Positions 47,536-53,997 of a stretch of DNA of 53,997 nucleotides are shown piece after piece. Source of the DNA: Sporosarcina sp. ZBG7A (GTDB lineage: Bacteria; Bacillota; Bacilli; Bacillales_A; Planococcaceae); NCBI RefSeq assembly GCF_000813425.1, contig NZ_JWIB01000023.1:1-53997 (forward strand), read 5' to 3'. The notes under the pieces were generated by a model, which saw nothing but the letters and a program-made list of their open reading frames with translations, made no database searches and was not told where the DNA came from. Each line of letters starts with the position of its first letter. Position 1 is the first letter of the stretch. The translations under genes and the position numbers were made by a program.

Positions 47536-47976
47536 TCATGTATATAGATTGATGAGAAGTCCTTTGATTTCACCAATTTTAGCGAGAAGTTCCACGGATG
47601 ACTCTTCATCTTGAAGCAATTGTTCCGCTAATTCGATTAGCTTCTGGTCAATTGTCTCAACAATTTTCAGCCGCCGTCCTTCTCCGTACTGGTTCCACGT
47701 ATGTGACTGCTTCAGACCTAGACCGGTTTCGACAGACTCTTTTAGAAAACGTTTGACGAGCATTTTAAATTTAGCCATATCCCGCAAGTTACGAGACCGG
47801 GCAAGCCGGTCACCTGCGCTGGAAATGTCGCCAAGTAGGCGAGTAATCTGTTCTCCATGCAGGCGTGATTCCTGTTTTTGAACCATTTGACCAAATCGCT
47901 CCCCACCTTGAGGAGACTTTAACGGGTCGTTACGCAATTTATCGAGACCCGTGCGATACTCATTATTAACTTTCAT
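47536..47976 (-). CDS. yaaR: YaaR family protein (DUF327)
   Basis: A 146-residue all-helical, soluble protein of the YaaR family. It has a short polar N terminus, then RLLGDISSAGDRLARSRNLRDMAKFKMLVKRFL in part. No enzymatic motif is seen and function is unknown. Conserved position between darA and holB. Confidence 0.88.
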   Translation of the reverse strand: MKVNNEYRTGLDKLRNDPLKSPQGGERFGQMVQKQESRLHGEQITRLLGDISSAGDRLARSRNLRDMAKFKMLVKRFLKESVETGLGLKQSHTWNQYGEGRRLKIVETIDQKLIELAEQLLQDEESSVELLAKIGEIKGLLINLYT

Positions 47977-47997
47977 TAAAATTCACTCCGATATGAA

Positions 47998-48354
<357 letters not shown>

Positions 48355-48374
48355 TTATTATATCATGAAATGCC

Positions 48375-49004
48375 TTAAGAAATGAATGATGCAATCGTTT
48401 TCCAGACAATTTCTGTAACTTCTTCTACTGAACCACTGGCATCAATGGGTTGAATCCGTTTTGGAAACCGTTTCTGTACGAGACGGTAACCTTCTGCGAC
48501 GTCTTTATGAAATTGCAGCTTTTCATTATCCAAACGATTTTGCTCCCGGTCACCACTCGCTGCAATTCTTGCTAAACCGGCTTCCGGGGATAAGTCAAAG
48601 TAAATTGTATGGTCAGGCATGAGTCCATTAATCGCAAATTCGTTAACCGCGAGCACTTCATCGATTCCTAGACCTCTTGCATACCCTTGGTACGCGAGAG
48701 AGCTATCAACGAACCGATCGCAAAGGACAATCGCACCCTCTTCCAGAGCAGGGATGACCTTTTCGGTAAGATGTTGTCGTCTTGCAGCTGCGTACAATAA
48801 CGCCTCTGTCCGACCATCCATTTCTTCATGATCATTATCTAAAATAATCGTTCTGATTTTCTCTGCAATTCGGATTCCGCCAGGCTCCCGTGTTAAAACC
48901 GAATATTTTCCTTGTTGTTGCAAACGGTTATAAATTTCTTTAATGACCGTCGTTTTCCCTGCGCCTTCTGGTCCTTCGAATGTGATGAATAATCCTTTAG
49001 CCAT
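48375..49004 (-). CDS. tmk: Thymidylate kinase
   Basis: Phosphorylates dTMP to dTDP. P loop [11 protein letters not shown] (about 8-18), the DR(F/Y) motif [14 protein letters not shown] (about 92-105) and the lid region are visible. 209 residues from ATG 49004, which overlaps the decarboxylase stop by 8 bp; seven upstream codons lack a ribosome site. Confidence 0.96.
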   Translation of the reverse strand: MAKGLFITFEGPEGAGKTTVIKEIYNRLQQQGKYSVLTREPGGIRIAEKIRTIILDNDHEEMDGRTEALLYAAARRQHLTEKVIPALEEGAIVLCDRFVDSSLAYQGYARGLGIDEVLAVNEFAINGLMPDHTIYFDLSPEAGLARIAASGDREQNRLDNEKLQFHKDVAEGYRLVQKRFPKRIQPIDASGSVEEVTEIVWKTIASFIS

Positions 49005-50445
49005 TCCAATCTTCTCCTTGTGCACTCAACACTTCAAATTCCGTTGCTGGTCCATTTACTCGAACTGCTCCTTGAAACTTTGCCCCTGAATCCATCATAT
49101 GACATACCTCTTGAATTAGTTGTGCATTCAATTGCTCTCCGCTTAAGACCAGTGGAATTCCTGGTGGGTAGGGAATAATTGCTGCAGCTGCTTGAAATCC
49201 ATTTGCAGACTCTGCAGGCACCCATTCCGTATCTTTTTTTGAATGGGAACTCGTTGTAATTATCAACTTACGTGACTCTTCCTCATTCGATTCATCCTTT
49301 TCAGGAACCTGCACAGAGTCTCTTTCCAAAAGTTGTACCGCTGACTCGACTGCTTCGCAAATGGATTGAATTGGGTATGAAATCGCTTCAGGTAGCAAAG
49401 GAAGTACGAATAACACTTGTCGTTCGTCTGCGAGTTCTGTATAGACCCCCACCTCTTCCAATGAATGCTGAAGTGTATAGCCGGATGCTTCTTTTTGTCG
49501 TAGCAGAATTTTCAATGGATCCTCTGTCTCGATCACTTCAAGCGCTTTAATCTTACCGAGCTGATCGATAAATTCACCACGCCATACGAGAAATGCTTGC
49601 TTGTCATCCTCTGAATAGGTAGCAATCATCGCCCGGGCATCGTCAAGAGATGCTAGCAACACATACGATGGACTACTTGTTTGTAGCATGGAAAGTATGC
49701 GCGTCAATCGGTCTATATCTACTAGCTGTGAGTTTGCGTGTAGAAAAGATGCTTGGGTCATCGCGGACAATGTTTTGTGCGCCGATTGAACAACAATATC
49801 TGCACCGAGTCTAAGCGCAGGTGCAGGAAATGGAGTACCTACTACAAAATGCGCACCATGCGCTTCATCTACCAGTACAGGTATACCCTTTTCGTGCGAT
49901 TTTTCAACAATTGTCTGCAAGTCACTACCTGTTGTTCCGTAATAGGTCGGGTATGTAACCACTACGCCTTTTGCATCTGGATACCGTTCTAACGCTTCTT
50001 CAACAGTTGCTGCTGAAACTGCGCCTGCTGTGCAAGTTGCTTCGTCCCACTCCGGTGTAAGCAGAACAGCTTGTGCACCTGCCAACTCTACTGCATGAAA
50101 CACGGATTTGTGTGCGTTGCGTTGTACGAGCAATGTATCCCCCGGTGCACAAACTGTGCGGATCATTGCAAGGTTGCCAACTGTAGAACCGTTTACTAGG
50201 AAAAAGCTTTGATCCGCTCCATATACATCCGCCAACATCATTTGTGCATCTGCGAGCATTTCAGTAGGTGCGTGCAGATCATCCAGCCCCGTCAATTCCG
50301 TTACGTCGTATCGTAGTGCAGCTTTAAGATCCTCAGGTAGTCCAGAAAGCAAGCCGTGCTTATGTCCGGGTACATGAAAAGATACAGGCTGTGACCCTAG
50401 AAAGGTCTGTAGTGCTTCCACTACAGGTTTTTTTGTATGATCCAT
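48997..50445 (-). CDS. PLP-dependent Orn/Lys/Arg decarboxylase family protein (YaaO-like)
   Basis: Fold-type I decarboxylase of 482 residues. The PLP lysine is in [13 protein letters not shown] (about 217-229), and [10 protein letters not shown] and VDEAHGAHF supply cofactor contacts. The substrate (lysine, arginine or ornithine) cannot be told from sequence. ATG 50445 has GGAGG upstream; the form to 50481 overlaps it. Adjacent to tmk as in B. subtilis. Confidence 0.92.
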   Translation of the reverse strand: MDHTKKPVVEALQTFLGSQPVSFHVPGHKHGLLSGLPEDLKAALRYDVTELTGLDDLHAPTEMLADAQMMLADVYGADQSFFLVNGSTVGNLAMIRTVCAPGDTLLVQRNAHKSVFHAVELAGAQAVLLTPEWDEATCTAGAVSAATVEEALERYPDAKGVVVTYPTYYGTTGSDLQTIVEKSHEKGIPVLVDEAHGAHFVVGTPFPAPALRLGADIVVQSAHKTLSAMTQASFLHANSQLVDIDRLTRILSMLQTSSPSYVLLASLDDARAMIATYSEDDKQAFLVWRGEFIDQLGKIKALEVIETEDPLKILLRQKEASGYTLQHSLEEVGVYTELADERQVLFVLPLLPEAISYPIQSICEAVESAVQLLERDSVQVPEKDESNEEESRKLIITTSSHSKKDTEWVPAESANGFQAAAAIIPYPPGIPLVLSGEQLNAQLIQEVCHMMDSGAKFQGAVRVNGPATEFEVLSAQGEDWNG

Positions 50446-50490
50446 TCGTTTCTCCTCCTTCCTCATGAGATACTGCTCCATCTTCTATGT

Positions 50491-50519
50491 AAAAAAAGTC
50501 AGCACACATTGGCTGACTT
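50491..50519 (-). terminator. bofA terminator
   Basis: 8-bp stem AAGTCAGC/GCTGACTT (50497-50504 with 50512-50519), then seven T on the minus strand. Confidence 0.9.
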
Positions 50520-50549
50520 CGTGGTAGGACATCTTTCAACTATTCATCC

Positions 50550-50813
50550 TTACAGGAAAACTGCCAGGACTAGTAAAGAAGCCAATCCTGGAATACCAAG
50601 CACTGCCAGTAAAAAGCCTGATCCAATATTAATCGGCACGTACAACCCAACAAACCCGCCTGCGATGTTGAGGATGAATAGAATTAAAAACGCAAAAGCG
50701 AGTCTAAACCATAAAATGGACAGTTTTTCAGCCGCTGTTTGCAGTTGGGGCTTGGTCAAACGCAGAACGAAGAGCAGGACAACACCGAGTGCAAGAATTA
50801 TAGCAACTTTCAT
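50550..50813 (-). CDS. bofA: Pro-sigma-K processing inhibitor BofA
   Basis: An 87-residue membrane protein with three hydrophobic stretches (about 3-18, 35-60, 65-87), typical of BofA, which keeps the SpoIVFB protease inactive in the forespore outer membrane. The C-terminal AVLGIPGLASLLVLAVF matches the family. Follows yaaL. In B. subtilis rrnA, csfB, xpaC and yaaN come next; here the decarboxylase gene follows directly. Confidence 0.9.
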   Translation of the reverse strand: MKVAIILALGVVLLFVLRLTKPQLQTAAEKLSILWFRLAFAFLILFILNIAGGFVGLYVPINIGSGFLLAVLGIPGLASLLVLAVFL

Positions 50814-50876
50814 AGCAGAAGTTGCCCCCTTTACAATAGACTACTAGCAGTCTATGCAAAGCAATCGTTGTTTAGT

Positions 50877-51107
50877 TCACTCGATGCCAAGATTTCTAAT
50901 TTTAGCTTCTTTGTACAAATAGAAATGATTGCTTTCAGCGATTTTTTTTCGAATCACGATTTCCTGATCGAAATCATCCGCATACTTTTCAATCGATTTC
51001 GCCTGTTCCCACTCTTCTCGTGTATCTACCATCAATGTCCGTAACTTTTCATCATATTCTCGTTTTAACTTGTGCTTCCGACGGAATAGTCCACCGGACC
51101 GCTTCAC
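50877..51107 (-). CDS. yaaL: YaaL family protein (DUF2508)
   Basis: A 76-residue, highly charged helical protein. A basic start ([19 protein letters not shown]) is followed by [16 protein letters not shown]. Its ATG overlaps the recR stop by four bases. Function unknown; position between recR and bofA is conserved. Confidence 0.9.
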   Translation of the reverse strand: MKRSGGLFRRKHKLKREYDEKLRTLMVDTREEWEQAKSIEKYADDFDQEIVIRKKIAESNHFYLYKEAKIRNLGIE

Positions 51108-51700
51108 AGTTGGCGCCGCCCTTCTAATGCCTTAGACAGCGTCACTTCATCGGCGTACTCCAGATCTCCACCAACTGGTAACCCGTGAGCGATTCGACTC
51201 GTTGGAATGCCAGACGGTTTCACGAGGCGCGAAATGTACATAGCAGTCGCTTCGCCTTCAATCGTCGGATTTGTTGCAAGAATTAGCTCTTCGACTTCCT
51301 CGTCTTGTAGACGTTTCAGCAAGTCGGGGACGTTAATGTCTTCTGGGCCCACACCATCCATTGGCGAAATTGCACCATGCAAAACATGATAAAGTCCTTT
51401 GTAATCACGCATTTTCTCCATGGCAATAACGTCTTTCGGATCTTGGACTACACAAATGAGGGAGCGGTCTCGCGACTGGTCCTGACAAATATGACACGGA
51501 TCGATGTCTGTAATATGTCCGCACACGGAGCAAAATCTTAGATTACGTTTGGCATCAACCAATGCTTTCGCAAAGTCGAGCACTGTATCTTCCTTCATAC
51601 TCAACACAAAAAATGCCAGCCGGCCCGCAGTTTTCGGGCCGATGCCTGGCAGTTTCATAAAACTGTCAATCAGTTTAGATATCGGTTCAGGATAATGCAT
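51104..51700 (-). CDS. recR: Recombination protein RecR
   Basis: Works with RecO in loading RecA at gaps. 198 residues: helix-hairpin-helix ([16 protein letters not shown], about 15-30), C4 zinc finger (CSVCGH...CHIC, about 57-72) and a Toprim domain ([15 protein letters not shown], about 80-94; [12 protein letters not shown]). Follows ebfC by 11 bp. Confidence 0.97.
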   Translation of the reverse strand: MHYPEPISKLIDSFMKLPGIGPKTAGRLAFFVLSMKEDTVLDFAKALVDAKRNLRFCSVCGHITDIDPCHICQDQSRDRSLICVVQDPKDVIAMEKMRDYKGLYHVLHGAISPMDGVGPEDINVPDLLKRLQDEEVEELILATNPTIEGEATAMYISRLVKPSGIPTSRIAHGLPVGGDLEYADEVTLSKALEGRRQL

Positions 51701-51711
51701 GGTTTTGCCTC

Positions 51712-52032
51712 CTAGAACATCCCTGGAAGGTTCAATCCCTTCGTGAATTGTCCCATCGTAGAGTTCGTTAATTCTTCTGCCTTTTCCATTGCATCGTTAG
51801 TTGCAATAACAATCAGGTCTTGTAACATTTCAGCATCTTCAGGATCGATGACTGATGGGTCCACGATGACTTCGACAACTTTTTTGTCGCCTGAGACGAT
51901 CACTTTCACCATACCGCCGCCTGCTGCACCTTCTAAACGCTCTTCACCTAGTTTTTCTTGAGCTTCACCCATTTGCTTTTGCATCTTTTGCATTTGCTTC
52001 ATCATACCTTGCATATTTCCCATACCACGCAT
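51712..52032 (-). CDS. ebfC: YbaB/EbfC family nucleoid-associated protein
   Basis: A 106-residue DNA-binding dimer. A Met/Gln-rich coiled-coil N terminus (about 1-35), then [25 protein letters not shown] (in part, about 34-58) and [18 protein letters not shown]. Conserved between dnaX and recR. Confidence 0.95.
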   Translation of the reverse strand: MRGMGNMQGMMKQMQKMQKQMGEAQEKLGEERLEGAAGGGMVKVIVSGDKKVVEVIVDPSVIDPEDAEMLQDLIVIATNDAMEKAEELTNSTMGQFTKGLNLPGMF

Positions 52033-52058
52033 TCTTGTTTCCTCCTCTTTAAGTTAAG

Positions 52059-53843
52059 TTACTCGTCATGGACGGTAATAAATTCTTTACCAAATATTTT
52101 TTCTGCTTCCGACACGACCGGGTCTTCTTGTGTCAGTTCGGCGCCATCAAGGAACGCCGGGGGTTCTTCAGACCCTGAAACATCAGTTGGTTCACCGCTA
52201 GTCGCGGAGTTCTCCTCTGTTTGAGATGATTGCTTAGACATCCCACTCTTACGGATGAAATCCTCTCTAACTTTAAGCCATCCCTCTTCAGGGACGTAAA
52301 CTACGTCGTAGGCTTTGCCTGTTTGTTGACGCAACGCTTCCGCAAGACCTGAACGGAGGGATGCATTTTCAGACGCCATGAGACAATGGATTTCATATTT
52401 GAATTTTAACACAAACGCGCTATCCGATGCTGCTACTGGCTCTGTTTCTTCTAGAAGTGCGGAATGCGAACGTTGCATCGTCTGCATCATGCGTGCCCAT
52501 TCTTCCCGGATCACTTGAATGTCCTGCTTAGTCGCAGAACTGAGTACTTGATGGACTTTACCGGTCGGAATCTTATATGCACGGGCATTATTGGATGAAT
52601 TTTTGCGTGCAGTTGGTGCTTTCTCGCCCGCTTGTGCAGCATGTCCCGCGCCGTTAGCAAGTTGTTGCTGCAATTCTCCAACAATCCGTTCCAGTGTAGC
52701 AATCTTTTGCTCCAGTTCAGGAGAAGCTGCTGTTCCGCTTGTTCCTGAATTAGAAGTGCCGCGCGTTTGCACCATCTTCAATAATGCAGATTCAATATAC
52801 ACTTTCGCATGATTAGAGAAACGCATTTCTTGTTGGGTTTCTCCTAGAATGTCGATATAAGCGTACAAAGTATCTGGCTCAAATGCTTGTGCTAAGGCAA
52901 CGAAACGTTCATCACCCGAAACGACTTCCAGTAAGTCTGTAAGATCAGGCGCCGTCCGCAATAACAGTAAATCTCGGAAGAACGTAATTAAATCCTCCGC
53001 TAGACGTGAGACATCTTTTCCTTCTGCAATGAGACGATTCAACAATGTCAGTGCAGCACCAGCATCTTTCGTGAGCAAAGCTTCTGCAAGCTGGTGGAAG
53101 ATATCTTCCCCAACAGATCCTGTGACGAGTAGCGCCTCTTCTGCAGTGACTCGATCACCACTGAAAGAGACAACTTGGTCCAGCATGCTGAGTGCGTCCC
53201 GCATCCCACCTGAAGCTGCTTGCGCGATTACTTTTAGTGCGCTGGCGTCAGCTTCAATGTCTGCATCTTTTAAAACGTGCGTCATGCGCTCCACAATTTC
53301 AACGGCTGTAATAGGCTTAAAGTCGAATCTCTGACAGCGAGAAATAATTGTGAGCGGCAGTTTGTGCGGCTCCGTTGTCGCTAGGATAAACACCGCATGT
53401 GCAGGTGGTTCCTCCAACGTTTTCAACAACGCATTGAAGGCTGAATTGGAAAGCATATGCACTTCATCGATAATGTAGACTTTATATTTGGAAGAAGCCG
53501 GTGCATATCGGACCTTTTCAATGATGTCCCGCATCTCTTCAACACGAGAATTGGACGCTGCGTCAAATTCAATTACATCTGTATTCGATCCTTCTGTGAT
53601 CGTTCGGCACGTCTCACATTCGTTACACGGTTCTTTGGCGGGTCCGTTCTCGCAATTCAATGCCTTCGCAAAAATTTTAGCGGCACTCGTCTTTCCAGTT
53701 CCGCGGGGACCTGAAAATAAGTAGGCGTGGGTCGTTTTGTTATGGAGGAGAGCGTTTTGAAGTGTTTGTTTTACGTGTTTCTGTCCTGACATTTCGTGGA
53801 ATGTCTGAGGCCGGTATACCCGGTAAAAAGCTTGATAACTCAA
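52059..53843 (-). CDS. dnaX: DNA polymerase III gamma/tau subunit
   Basis: Clamp-loader ATPase. P loop SGPRGTGKTSAAK (about 40-52), zinc finger CENGPAKEPCNECETC (about 63-78), IDEVHML and SRCQRF follow. A variable, low-complexity linker and a C-terminal tau domain end the protein. The family starts with (M/L)SYQAFYRVYRP; a TTG at 53843 sits 7 bp after GGGGAG. An ATG 11 codons upstream (53876) is possible but poorly placed. I see no slippery heptamer for gamma. About 594 residues. Confidence 0.96.
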   Translation of the reverse strand: MSYQAFYRVYRPQTFHEMSGQKHVKQTLQNALLHNKTTHAYLFSGPRGTGKTSAAKIFAKALNCENGPAKEPCNECETCRTITEGSNTDVIEFDAASNSRVEEMRDIIEKVRYAPASSKYKVYIIDEVHMLSNSAFNALLKTLEEPPAHAVFILATTEPHKLPLTIISRCQRFDFKPITAVEIVERMTHVLKDADIEADASALKVIAQAASGGMRDALSMLDQVVSFSGDRVTAEEALLVTGSVGEDIFHQLAEALLTKDAGAALTLLNRLIAEGKDVSRLAEDLITFFRDLLLLRTAPDLTDLLEVVSGDERFVALAQAFEPDTLYAYIDILGETQQEMRFSNHAKVYIESALLKMVQTRGTSNSGTSGTAASPELEQKIATLERIVGELQQQLANGAGHAAQAGEKAPTARKNSSNNARAYKIPTGKVHQVLSSATKQDIQVIREEWARMMQTMQRSHSALLEETEPVAASDSAFVLKFKYEIHCLMASENASLRSGLAEALRQQTGKAYDVVYVPEEGWLKVREDFIRKSGMSKQSSQTEENSATSGEPTDVSGSEEPPAFLDGAELTQEDPVVSEAEKIFGKEFITVHDE

Positions 53844-53934
53844 CCGTCCGCTCCCCTTTCTTTTCGCTTCATTCATTCCTATAAGTATATCACAAACGAA
53901 CAGATAAGACGTTGTTTGAGAGAGGTGTTTTCAA

Positions 53935-53985
53935 GTGAGTTTTTATGGAGACGAAGAAGTAAGGATTTTGAAAAAATGGTTCTAA
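53935..53985 (+). CDS. Very small hypothetical ORF at the right edge
   Basis: GTG start with GAGAGG upstream, 16 codons (VSFYGDEEVRILKKWF), then TAA. It is divergent from dnaX. Such a short frame is easily random; no promoter is convincing. Listed because it is the only frame in the last 120 bases. Confidence 0.12.
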   Translation: MSFYGDEEVRILKKWF

Positions 53986-53997
53986 ATCAAATGTTGG

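Overview
The window reads as chromosomal DNA of an endospore-forming Bacillota. Protein sequences and gene order suggest the Planococcaceae/Sporosarcina side of the Bacillales, but that placement is inference. Evidence for a spore former: spoIIE, spoVT, spoVG, yabP/yabQ, a small acid-soluble spore protein, fin, bofA and forespore-type promoters. The order dnaX-ebfC-recR-yaaL-bofA ... tmk-darA-yaaR-holB-ricT-yabA ... abrB-metG-tatD ... rsmA-veg-ssp-ispE-purR-ridA-spoVG-glmU-prs-ctc-pth-fin-mfd-spoVT ... divIC-yabR-spoIIE-tilS-hpt-ftsH ... folP-folB-folK-lysS is the conserved stretch just clockwise of oriC in Bacillus subtilis, here printed in reverse. Replication therefore probably runs from the right edge to the left. 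Nearly all genes are on the minus strand, co-directional with the fork; only abrB and one tRNA-Met are on the plus strand.

Layout, right to left. 48-54 kb: dnaX, ebfC, recR, yaaL, bofA (replication, repair, sporulation control), then a PLP decarboxylase, tmk, darA and yaaR. 43-47.5 kb: a tight operon holB-ricT-yabA-yabB-yazA-rsmI, ending against the convergent abrB. 38.6-42.8 kb: a methionine module (metN-metI-metQ plus an M20 amidohydrolase) behind a complete SAM-I riboswitch, inserted between abrB and metG. 32-38 kb: metG, tatD, a G5/3D cell-wall protein, rnmV, rsmA, veg. 24-32 kb: sspF, ispE, purR, ridA, spoVG, glmU, prs, ctc, pth, fin. 15-24.7 kb: mfd, spoVT, yabM, mazG, rqcP, yabP, yabQ, divIC, yabR. 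14.2-15.2 kb: a gene-poor island holding tRNA-Met and two helically phased repeat arrays. 1.7-14.2 kb: spoIIE, tilS, hpt, ftsH, coaX, hslO, a PrsA/SurA-like foldase, cysK, folP-folB-folK and lysS. The left 180 bases carry tandem strong promoters, probably for an rRNA operon starting outside the window.

Most genes are housekeeping. The informative part is the regulatory DNA between them: a SAM-I riboswitch with terminator; sigma-A promoters at or near consensus (yabE-like, abrB, veg, tRNA-Met, yabR, metN); paired Spo0A boxes in abrB; a sigma-B promoter for ctc; sigma-H and AbrB-type DNA at spoVG; forespore promoters for fin and spoVT; a PurBox at purR; and two parS-like palindromes inside coding sequence. 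The least explained items are the 20-bp and 21-bp phased arrays at 14.65-14.99 kb and a three-hairpin leader ahead of yabR. Compared with my memory of B. subtilis, yazB, dusB, the pab genes, yabS/yabT, yabG and csfB-xpaC-yaaN are absent from their usual places.
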